Assembly: GCA_023426765.1 (NCBI GenBank)
Contig: JAEZBW010000002.1
Coordinates: forward strand, 1 to 7,304
Origin: Bacillota bacterium
GTDB lineage: Bacteria; Bacillota; Clostridia; DSM-8532
Direction of reading: 5' to 3'
DNA: 7,304 bases
Part shown: piece after piece, positions 1 through 6,075 of the stretch
Layout: the number at the start of each line of letters is the position of its first letter
How positions within the stretch are numbered: position 1 is the stretch's first letter
Made by a program: the position numbers and the translations under genes
The notes under the pieces: generated by a model
What the model was told of the DNA's origin: nothing
Database searches by the model: none
What the model saw: only the letters and a program-made list of their open reading frames with translations

Positions 1-1224
1 AATGCCATCCTCCAGACTATAGTGCACGCCTTCGGTTCCATATGTGAGCGGGATGATGTTCTGGGACATCCAATCCAGGTATTTCAAAGCTTCTGCAGCA
101 TGCTTGCTGGCTTTGGGTATCATGATATACATACCGGTAGGGGAGTAGATATGCTTTAAATACTTGCCTGAAGCATTTTTATGGGTATCAACAGGCACCA
201 GCTCCGCGCCCGGAACATTTTTCTGCAGGTTTATCAGCAAGCCGTTCGCAGAAATTGTCAGCGGACTGTTTACGCTCTCTGTAAAGAACACCGTGCGGCC
301 CATGACAATATCTTCATTAAACTTTTTGCTTGTATCATCCAATGCAAAATCCTGGCTGACCATGCCTTCATTATACATTTTGTTGAGGAGTCTGAAGCCT
401 TCTTTTGCTCCGGAGAACATGAAGCTCGGTAAAACATTCCAATCCTCGTCGGATGCGTTCGGTTCGGAAAATGACAGGAGCAGCTGCAGGTAATTCATAT
501 AAGGTACTCCCGTTGCAGCACCATGCATACCGTAGGCAACTATCTTGTCTTTCCCGACATTTCCAGGATCCTTTTCCATCACTATTTTCAACGTATCGTA
601 CAGTTCCTGGGTCGTGGTCGGTAGTGGGAGTCCCAGTTTATCCAGCAGATCCTTACGGATCCAAGAATTGTGTTCGGCCACCAGCGCTCTTTTTGCCACA
701 ATGGCAAACTGTTTTCCCAAGTATTTGCCGTCGTTGAGAACCTCTTCTCCCAGGTAGTTTTGCAGGTTTGGAGCATTACTCATCAGTTCTGCAGTGATTT
801 CGGTAAGACCGCCATCTTTTGCATAATTAAACATGACGTCCTTGGCATAGGTGAAGACTATATCCGGTGCAGTGCCGCCTGCCATCAATACTTGCAGCTT
901 ATCGACTTCCTGGCTTCTGGGGATGGGTACCCAATTGATATTGATGTTTGTGTTTTTAGAGAAATTATCTGCGATATACCTTGTAAGGAAACTATCCGTC
1001 AGGGTTCCGCCGCCTTCCGGAGCATTGGAGCGGTCAAACACTTCCACACTGATGGTTACAGGAGCAGCCGGTTTGGGTGTTGCAGTCGGTTCACCGGCTG
1101 CAGGAGTTGGTTCATTTGATCCGCTGGCTGCGGGTGTCGGACTCGGAATTGCACAGCCAATAAGGCTTAATACAAGCAGAACGGATAAAACGCTTACACT
1201 TAAAGCCCTTAATACTTTTCTCAC
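1..1224 (-). CDS. Extracellular solute-binding lipoprotein of a carbohydrate ABC importer (partial, C terminus off the left edge)
   Basis: This is the substrate-binding subunit of a family-1-type (LplA/YtcQ-like) carbohydrate ABC importer, tethered outside the membrane and delivering sugar to the two permeases encoded just upstream. The first 408 residues are visible with no stop. I chose the GTG at 1224-1222 because an ideal TAAGGAGGT lies 7 bases upstream and a signal peptide follows at once. That peptide has a short basic N terminus (MRKVLRA), a hydrophobic core, and a lipobox LIGC with the acylated Cys at residue 24. A Pro/Ala/Thr/Ser-rich linker (about residues 25-55) follows, typical of Gram-positive lipoproteins. 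The mature part shows family-like stretches: TAPDIVFTYAKD, SWIRKDLLDKLGLPLPTT (about 40% into the protein) and a late GTEGVHYSLEDG. Family members usually run 500-560 residues, so roughly 100-150 are missing. The sugar cannot be read from the sequence. Confidence 0.93.
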   Translation of the reverse strand, partial: MRKVLRALSVSVLSVLLVLSLIGCAIPSPTPAASGSNEPTPAAGEPTATPKPAAPVTISVEVFDRSNAPEGGGTLTDSFLTRYIADNFSKNTNININWVPIPRSQEVDKLQVLMAGGTAPDIVFTYAKDVMFNYAKDGGLTEITAELMSNAPNLQNYLGEEVLNDGKYLGKQFAIVAKRALVAEHNSWIRKDLLDKLGLPLPTTTQELYDTLKIVMEKDPGNVGKDKIVAYGMHGAATGVPYMNYLQLLLSFSEPNASDEDWNVLPSFMFSGAKEGFRLLNKMYNEGMVSQDFALDDTSKKFNEDIVMGRTVFFTESVNSPLTISANGLLINLQKNVPGAELVPVDTHKNASGKYLKHIYSPTGMYIMIPKASKHAAEALKYLDWMSQNIIPLTYGTEGVHYSLEDGI

Positions 1225-1231
1225 TTAAAAT

Positions 1232-1240
1232 ACCTCCTTA
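1232..1240 (-). promoter_or_regulatory. Ribosome binding site of the solute-binding lipoprotein
   Basis: On the minus strand this reads TAAGGAGGT, a near-perfect anti-16S match, placed 7 bases before the GTG at 1224. It decides the GTG start, since no ATG sits in a suitable place before the signal peptide. Its strength, compared with the weak site of the preceding permease, fits the usual need for more binding protein than permease. Confidence 0.9.
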
Positions 1241-1324
1241 GATTCATCACAGGGAGAGAAAAACCTCTTCCTGCCGCTCAGTGCAATCAGCTGCCTGAGG
1301 AAAAGCAGGACTAAATTGTTCACT

Positions 1325-1516
1325 CGTGTCTTAGGTTTGTTGCCTATCGTCCGTGGGCGACAGATTTGCCCACCGCCTGATGAAGGATTTTGGTCTCCGC
1401 TAACACGTGCTTTCCAGCTAAAGCTGAATCTGCACGATAGAGGCGGGGGATATCAGTACCTTGCTTATAGAAACCCGGTCTGCTTCCACAGCGCGCTTGT
1501 GGCCGGAAGGCCGGGC
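1325..1516 (-). ncRNA. Candidate structured RNA in the gap between permease 2 and the binding protein
   Basis: The 298 bases between the permease 2 stop and the lipoprotein start carry no convincing gene but many complementary arms. Seen on the minus strand: CCGCCU (1446-1441) with AGGCGG (1378-1373); CUAUCGU (1440-1434) with ACGAUAG (1350-1344); hairpin GUGGGC/GCCCAC (1373-1368 with 1358-1353); hairpin CAGCU/AGCUG (1426-1422 with 1419-1415); CCCGG/CCGGG (1515-1511 with 1478-1474) enclosing CCACA/UGUGG. The first two helices interleave, giving an H-type pseudoknot. CGUGC/GCACG (1436-1432 with 1410-1406) competes with the second helix. I do not recognise a known family. It could be a regulatory leader for the lipoprotein gene, an ORF-less mobile RNA element, or chance pairing: single 6-7 bp arms are expected by chance in this length, so the nested arrangement is the main evidence. 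Confidence 0.35.
1474..1515 (-). terminator. Possible attenuator hairpin after permease 2
   Basis: Eight bases after the permease 2 stop, the minus strand has CCCGG (1515-1511) and CCGGG (1478-1474) enclosing CCACA/UGUGG (1502-1498 with 1490-1486), and is followed by UUUCU. A shorter alternative, GGCC-UUCC-GGCC (1512-1501), competes with it. The U run is too short for a strong intrinsic terminator, so partial termination, RNA protection, or the first domain of a larger structured RNA are all possible. Confidence 0.3.
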
Positions 1517-1522
1517 TTGCTA

Positions 1523-2422
1523 TCACTCTTTTACCGACCCAATCATGACACCTGAAACGAAATACTTTTGAAGCCAGGGATACAATAGCAGGATGGGCAA
1601 CGTAGCGAACATAATGCTGGCCGCCTTAATCCCTTCGGGAACGAGCCTGGCCAGTTCGCCCCCTTCCTGGGAGTTAATCTCCGCCATGCGGTCCACCAGA
1701 ATGATTTCACGCAGCTTCAGCTGCAGTGGATATAAATTCTGGTTATTGATATAGTATAGGGCATCCTGGAAACTGTTCCAGCGACCTACCGCATAGAACA
1801 GGCTCAAGGTGGCAAGAATGGGTGTGGACAGGGGAAGAACGATTCTTACCAGGATGCCGATTTCCGAGCAGCCGTCCAGATGTGCCGCTTCGAGCATGGA
1901 AGCTGAAATGGACAGGAAGAAGGTTCTCAGGATGATAAGGTTATAGGCGCTTAACATACCCGGCAAAATCAAGGCCCACATGGAATCGAGCAGTCCCAGG
2001 TTTTTCACGATGATATAGTTTGGAATAATGCCGGCATTGAAGTACATCGTGACGATGATCATGATCATGATAACCCGTCTTCCCTTCAAATGCTTTTTTG
2101 TCAGCGGGTATGCCGCACATACGGTCATTATCATGCACACCACCGTATATAGAACCGTCAGCAGGACTGTGAAGCCGAAAGATTTTGTCATGGCTGAATT
2201 CTTAATCACTGCATTATAAGCATCCAACTGAAAATCCACAGGGAAGAATACAACCTTCCCAGATACAATTGCTCCGCCCGAGCTTAGGGAGAGAGCCGCC
2301 ACATTCAAAAACGGGAACAGGCAGGCGACACATATCAGAGCAATAAAGGACATATTGAAGAAATTGAATATTCTCGTCCCTATTCCATTCTTGCTGTTTT
2401 GTAATACAAATGTTTTCTCCAT
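1523..2422 (-). CDS. Carbohydrate ABC importer permease 2 (YtcP/LplC-like, MalG-type)
   Basis: This is one of two membrane-spanning subunits that form the sugar channel. The 299 residues match the usual length of the YtcP/LplC group. Hydrophobic segments lie near residues 18-42, 82-105, 116-139, 146-166, 196-213 and 264-282, giving six probable membrane spans. The cytoplasmic EAA loop that docks the ATPase is LEAAHLDGCSEIGILVRIVLP (about 177-197), with the conserved EAA and the Gly at its usual spacing, although the residue after DG is Cys where Ala is common. Family signatures include FNAGIIPNYIIVKNLGLLDS (128-147) and the C-terminal QKYFVSGVMIGSVKE. The ATG overlaps the stop of permease 1 as TAATG, implying translational coupling; only a weak GAGAGGA lies about 12 bases upstream. 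Substrate unknown; a carbohydrate or oligosaccharide is inferred from the family. Confidence 0.95.
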   Translation of the reverse strand: MEKTFVLQNSKNGIGTRIFNFFNMSFIALICVACLFPFLNVAALSLSSGGAIVSGKVVFFPVDFQLDAYNAVIKNSAMTKSFGFTVLLTVLYTVVCMIMTVCAAYPLTKKHLKGRRVIMIMIIVTMYFNAGIIPNYIIVKNLGLLDSMWALILPGMLSAYNLIILRTFFLSISASMLEAAHLDGCSEIGILVRIVLPLSTPILATLSLFYAVGRWNSFQDALYYINNQNLYPLQLKLREIILVDRMAEINSQEGGELARLVPEGIKAASIMFATLPILLLYPWLQKYFVSGVMIGSVKE

Positions 2423-2424
2423 TA
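2420..2424 (-). promoter_or_regulatory. TAATG stop-start overlap coupling the two permeases
   Basis: The TAA stop of permease 1 (2424-2422) shares one base with the ATG of permease 2 (2422-2420). With only a weak Shine-Dalgarno for permease 2, ribosomes finishing permease 1 probably restart here, keeping the two channel halves in equal amounts. Confidence 0.85.
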
Positions 2425-3369
2425 CCAGATCCCGTCCTCTCCCAGCGCTTTGGCTATGAAGTTTGAAATCGTCAGGAAGACCAATCCTACTACCGACTGG
2501 AACAATCCGACTGCTGTGGCGACACTGTACTGAGCGCTTTGCAGCCCAACACGGTACACAAACGTACTCAGCACATCCGCATAATCCTTCACCAGAATGT
2601 TCCCAATGATAAAGGGTCTTTCGAACCCGATTTCAGGAATTTTCCCCAGGGCCAGGATAAGCAGGATCACCACAGTAGGCCTTATCCCGGGAAGTGTAAT
2701 ATGCCAAATCCGTCTGAAACGGTTTGCTCCATCCACATGAGCTGCTTCATACAACTCGCTGTTAATTGATGTTAATGCAGCCAGATATATTATAGTACCC
2801 CAGCCTGCGCTGTGCCAGACTCCTGTGATAAGATACACGACCAGCCAATAATACTTATCTGTTAAAAATGGTATGGCTTCATACCCCAGATTCCTGATGA
2901 GATTGTTGATAACCCCGTCGGAGGTGGCAAATATCTGAAAGCTCATTCCACCGATGATCACCCAGGAAAGAAAATGGGGAAGGTACAGGATGGTCTGAGA
3001 TATCCGCTTATACCATTTGGACGTTATTTCATTCAAAAGGATGGCCAGAATAATTGGCGCCGGAAAGGAGACAACCAAATCCAGCAGATTCAGCATAAAG
3101 GTGTTTTTTAAGGCCGTCAGGAAATCAGAGATTTTGAAAATCTCCTTAAAGACCGATACTCCCGCCCATGGGCTTTTAAAAACCCCCTGGAATATGTTGT
3201 AATCCTTGAAGGCTATTAAAATACCATACATCGGGGCGTATTTAAAAACAAGGAAAAACACCAATGGTAAAAAGAGCAAACCATATAACTGAATGTTCCT
3301 GGAAAATGAATATCCGGATATTAAGCTGCTTCTCTGTTTCTTTTGTTTTTTTTGTAAAAGAGATAGCAT
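2422..3369 (-). CDS. Carbohydrate ABC importer permease 1 (LplB/YteP-like, MalF-type)
   Basis: This is the partner channel subunit, 315 residues from the ATG at 3369. That start has AGAAGGAG (3384-3377) 7 bases upstream and gives the usual LplB/YteP length and a short basic cytoplasmic tail (QKKQKKQR). An in-frame ATG at 3429 would add 20 residues but lacks the family pattern. Spans are likely near residues 27-46, 90-113, 127-147, 173-198, 231-247 and 281-305. Diagnostic stretches are FKYAPMYGILIAFKDYNIF (42-60), LPHFLSWVIIGG (130-141) and the EAA loop YEAAHVDGANRFRRIWHITLP (207-227). The end ADVLSTFVYRVGLQSAQYSVA is also typical of the family. It is first in the permease pair, downstream of the membrane-bound regulator. 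Substrate is not determined by sequence. Confidence 0.95.
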   Translation of the reverse strand: MLSLLQKKQKKQRSSLISGYSFSRNIQLYGLLFLPLVFFLVFKYAPMYGILIAFKDYNIFQGVFKSPWAGVSVFKEIFKISDFLTALKNTFMLNLLDLVVSFPAPIILAILLNEITSKWYKRISQTILYLPHFLSWVIIGGMSFQIFATSDGVINNLIRNLGYEAIPFLTDKYYWLVVYLITGVWHSAGWGTIIYLAALTSINSELYEAAHVDGANRFRRIWHITLPGIRPTVVILLILALGKIPEIGFERPFIIGNILVKDYADVLSTFVYRVGLQSAQYSVATAVGLFQSVVGLVFLTISNFIAKALGEDGIW

Positions 3370-3376
3370 TATTTCA

Positions 3377-3384
3377 CTCCTTCT
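3377..3384 (-). promoter_or_regulatory. Ribosome binding site that sets the permease 1 start
   Basis: The minus strand reads AGAAGGAG, ending 7 bases before the ATG at 3369. No comparable site precedes the longer in-frame ATG at 3429, so the 315-residue form is preferred. Confidence 0.85.
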
Positions 3385-3434
3385 GAAAGAATTCATAAGC
3401 TTTTCAATGTCTCCTGATAAGTTGTACACACATT

Positions 3435-3501
3435 ATTGCAGTGGAAACTGCAATCCCGGTTTACGTTTGTATCATAACCCGGGGGGCCTTCCGGCGTAAA
3501 C
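3435..3501 (-). other. Structured leader candidate upstream of the permease genes
   Basis: The 219-base gap between the membrane regulator and permease 1 holds a compact set of complementary arms. On the minus strand: GUUUACG (3501-3495) with CGUAAAC (3465-3459); CCCGG (3483-3479) with CCGGG (3459-3455); and a perfect 7-bp hairpin AUUGCAG-UUUCCA-CUGCAAU (3454-3435) right behind. The first two interleave as a possible H-type pseudoknot, sharing one base at 3459. A second hairpin, CATTC/GAATG, lies upstream at 3534-3548. None ends in a U run, so a simple terminator is unlikely. The arms GTTTAC/GTAAAC may equally be DNA operator half-sites. I found no convincing -35/-10 pair here, only an isolated TATGAT (minus strand, 3476-3471). 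No known riboswitch class is recognised. Confidence 0.35.
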
Positions 3502-3588
3502 TATCAGTTTTACACTCTGCTGTCATTTTCGCTCATTCCCTCAGAATGCAGGTTTTTCAACACTTTCAGGGTTATATCCTTTTCGCGG

Positions 3589-5910
3589 TCATGCTTTATC
3601 GGATATTTCTCTATACCTTCCCGGCGTCACACCTTCATTTTTTTTGAAAACTCTGCCAAAAGCCTGGTAGTTATAAAACCCCACATGCTCTGCAATTTTC
3701 TCTGTCGTCCAATCGGTATCCTTCAAAAGCTGCTTGGCTTCACTCACCCGCAAATTATTCACATAATCCAGAAAACTGCAGTTCATGTTTTCTTTGAATA
3801 TTTTCCGAAAGTATGAATAGCTTAAATTCACCCTGGATGCGATGAAATTGATATCCAGATCACTTTTTTTGTAGTTTTCATGAATCGCCGCCACAATTTC
3901 CTTGATATATTTCCTGTTCTGATTTTCTAATTCCTCGCGGTACCGAATTACCTTTTCATATAATTGAAGCATCCAGTTTTTTATGTCCTCAAGGGTTTCA
4001 AACCTGTCCAGCGTTTTGAAAAGTGTGCCTTCGCCGTCAAAAATCTCCGAAAGCTTCAGATTGCAGGACAGTAAGTAATTTGCGATTTCCCCCAGCAGCT
4101 GGTACAGGATATGCATCAGATTTTCATAGCTTAAATCTTCTTTTTTCTCAATATGCTCCATTAATTCTTCAAAAGCCATTCGTACTCCCTCGTAGGAGTT
4201 CACCATAAGGCAGTTCTGTATCTGCTTCGTTTGAGAGGCAGGGTAATAATACTCGCCCTTTCTCTCTTCCACAGACGAATAGTAAATCAGGCTGCCATAT
4301 CCTGAAAGCAGACGATACTGCATGGCCTCGGCTGCTTCCATATAGGAGCAGCGGATGTTATCCATACCTTCGTATATTTTTCCGACACTGAGGGTGAAGG
4401 AAATACCGTTCAGCCCGGGAACTTCACCTTGTATACCCGCATATATATTATCAACAACCTGCCGTAAGGCGCTTTCTTCACTGCTTTTCGTATTCATGAT
4501 GATACATATTTTATCCGACTCCATCAGTACGCCCGAGCACTTGATGAACTTGCCGACAACCTCCTCACAGAAGCACAGCAAAATATACATTAAGTATCTC
4601 AATTCATCCGGACTGTGTTTTTCTTTGAATGCCAGGTACCGGTCAATGGAAAACAGGATGCAGCAAAAATAGTGGTCTGAAAACATCCCAATTTTCTCTT
4701 TGTCATCCAGTTCTCCTTTGATCAGTTTTGTCAGATAGGTTTGCTTCAGGCTCCTTTGATACTGTTCAATTTCCTCATTTAAATGCTCTTCATCCTGAAT
4801 AAGCTTATCCAGTACTCCGGAAAGAACAGAAAACTCATTTTTCCCGCTTTCCCTGCCAATGATGGACTTGGATCTCAGCGTTTCCAGAATTCCCTTCACA
4901 GGCTTGTAAATGCGGCCCGAAAGCAAATAAGAGAACAGCATTCCCATAAAAATAAGGAACAGTGAGATGATGGCAATAACCACTTTTATTTGCGATACCC
5001 TGCTGTAAAGACTGTCCATCGGGATTAAGTCAACATATATCCAGTCATTCACATTGGATTTAATATAGGTGACAACGAAATAAAGTCCGTTGATTTGATC
5101 GGTAAAATAGGCTTCATTTTCAGGAGAATTTAATATTTCGCGGATATATTCCTCGTTTTTCATATCGACTCCGGTGCTTTGCTTGTCCCCACCGATCACC
5201 GTATAGCCATCCCTGTCAATGATAAAGATTGAGCCCGACTCGTCATACTTTGAACTTCCGGCATATTGCTGAAATGCATCCAAAGATATGTTTATGACGA
5301 TGGCTCCTGTAATATTTGCCGAAAGCTGCGGTATCGGATAGACCAACGAAATGACCTTGCCGGAATCGGCAGCGGTAGGATCGGATGATCTGCCATTTTT
5401 TGGCCATCTGGGTTTCAGAATAAACAAACTTTCTTTATGCCTCAGGTATTCTTCTATCCATTCGTTATCAGAGAAGCTGGCTTCCGACTCAAATTCTCCT
5501 TTGGATGAAATCATGTAGTGCTTGTCCTCGTTGTACAGGTAAACGGAGTGTATGCCCTCATTGACGCTTTCCAGGCCCCACAGGGTATCGTACATGGCCC
5601 GTACAACAAATATACTGGCCGTATCCTGGTTATAGTTGTCCAGCGTAATGCTTCCCAATTCCCGCACACTGCTGCTGGCACATATCCTTAGCGCATCCCG
5701 CGATAAATCCTGTATCATGGTTTCGATACTCCGCTGCGTCTGGGACAGTCTTCCCATATTGGAAGTGCTGACTTGCTGTTCTACATATCTCAGCAGGTTA
5801 AAGTGAAAAAGAAAATAGAAGGTAATCACGGGAACAACCAAAAAAAGCGAATATGACAAAAAAAGCTTAAAAAAGAGAGTTCTAAATCTAAGGTTCATCC
5901 ATTTTTTCAA
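3589..5910 (-). CDS. Membrane-bound AraC-family regulator with extracellular sensor domain (YesS-like)
   Basis: This 773-residue one-component regulator joins a sensor like that of YesM-type kinases directly to a DNA-binding domain, with no kinase part. Order: cytoplasmic start; membrane span about 12-36; extracellular dCache-like sensor about 37-303 (features VYLYNEDKHYMISSKGEF, ITGAIVINISLD, SIFIIDRDGYTVIG); second span about 309-330; HAMP-like linker; TYLTKLIKGE (391-400); a degenerate GGDEF-like middle with FTLSVGKIYEGMDNIRCSYMEAAEAM (505-530); and a C-terminal AraC double helix-turn-helix about 667-770, ending EHVGFYNYQAFGRVFKKNEGVTPGRYR-like. B. subtilis YesS, about 760 residues, has this architecture and controls a neighbouring sugar-uptake cluster. 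The start is TTG at 5910, 6 bases after GGAGGT; the first ATG is codon 5. It probably senses an extracellular sugar or the loaded binding protein and activates the permease genes. Ligand unknown. Confidence 0.93.
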   Translation of the reverse strand: MKKWMNLRFRTLFFKLFLSYSLFLVVPVITFYFLFHFNLLRYVEQQVSTSNMGRLSQTQRSIETMIQDLSRDALRICASSSVRELGSITLDNYNQDTASIFVVRAMYDTLWGLESVNEGIHSVYLYNEDKHYMISSKGEFESEASFSDNEWIEEYLRHKESLFILKPRWPKNGRSSDPTAADSGKVISLVYPIPQLSANITGAIVINISLDAFQQYAGSSKYDESGSIFIIDRDGYTVIGGDKQSTGVDMKNEEYIREILNSPENEAYFTDQINGLYFVVTYIKSNVNDWIYVDLIPMDSLYSRVSQIKVVIAIISLFLIFMGMLFSYLLSGRIYKPVKGILETLRSKSIIGRESGKNEFSVLSGVLDKLIQDEEHLNEEIEQYQRSLKQTYLTKLIKGELDDKEKIGMFSDHYFCCILFSIDRYLAFKEKHSPDELRYLMYILLCFCEEVVGKFIKCSGVLMESDKICIIMNTKSSEESALRQVVDNIYAGIQGEVPGLNGISFTLSVGKIYEGMDNIRCSYMEAAEAMQYRLLSGYGSLIYYSSVEERKGEYYYPASQTKQIQNCLMVNSYEGVRMAFEELMEHIEKKEDLSYENLMHILYQLLGEIANYLLSCNLKLSEIFDGEGTLFKTLDRFETLEDIKNWMLQLYEKVIRYREELENQNRKYIKEIVAAIHENYKKSDLDINFIASRVNLSYSYFRKIFKENMNCSFLDYVNNLRVSEAKQLLKDTDWTTEKIAEHVGFYNYQAFGRVFKKNEGVTPGRYREISDKA

Positions 5911-5916
5911 CAGACC

Positions 5917-5922
5917 ACCTCC
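5917..5922 (-). promoter_or_regulatory. Ribosome binding site for the TTG start of the membrane regulator
   Basis: The minus strand reads GGAGGT, continuing as GGAGGTGG, 6 bases before TTG at 5910. For the alternative ATG at 5898 (codon 5) the spacing would be 18 bases, too long. The strong site with a poor start codon suggests moderate, tuned expression. Confidence 0.8.
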
Positions 5923-6075
5923 ATGTCAGTTGGTTATCTATCCTAACTGTTAACGTAATATCAACTTTAATTTTACTATAAAAGCTGAATATTCGTCTAC
6001 CGCGCGCTAGAAATTACAATTTTTGCGCAGGTATTCCGGTATTCATATCCAAAGGTTCCGCAATAGAATGCGGCA
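5923..6075 (-). other. Intergenic region between the two regulators
   Basis: No gene is visible. On the minus strand there is a TTGATA box (plus 5958-5963) with only poor -10 matches 16-18 bases downstream, and an isolated TATAGT, so no promoter is called. A short stem CCGCA/TGCGG (6073-6058) follows the soluble regulator's stop but has no U run. A tandem GGTATTC repeat lies at 6030-6044 and a GAATATTC palindrome is nearby. Read-through from the upstream regulator remains possible. Confidence 0.4.

Noticed and set aside
164..493. Plus-strand open frame of about 109 codons
   Set aside because: It lies antisense to the binding-protein gene, which has a lipobox, a strong ribosome site and family-like sequence. 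The plus-strand translation shows no recognisable domain.
1316..1555. Plus-strand open frame of 79 codons, and a minus-strand frame of 60 codons at 1344-1526, in the permease/binding-protein gap
   Set aside because: Neither has a convincing ribosome site or recognisable protein features, and both cross or abut the end of permease 2. The stretch is better explained by paired RNA arms.
3370..3429. Longer permease 1 starting at 3429
   Set aside because: The extra 20 residues have no family match and no good ribosome site, while the ATG at 3369 has AGAAGGAG at the right distance.
3435..3501. Cobalamin riboswitch, considered because CCACTG occurs and a corrinoid-type gene may be nearby
   Set aside because: Only part of the B12 box is present. 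The other conserved blocks of that riboswitch are not seen in the gap.
3555..3570. Possible catabolite-responsive (cre) site, TGAAAGTGTTGAAA on the minus strand
   Set aside because: It lacks the central CG and the conserved final CA of the cre consensus and is a poor palindrome.
3589..5910. Histidine kinase call for the membrane protein
   Set aside because: The sensor resembles YesM-type kinases, but there is no HisKA or ATPase domain; the C terminus is an AraC helix-turn-helix.
6058..6073. Terminator after the soluble AraC regulator
   Set aside because: The stem is only 5 bp (CCGCA/TGCGG) and no U run follows it on the minus strand.
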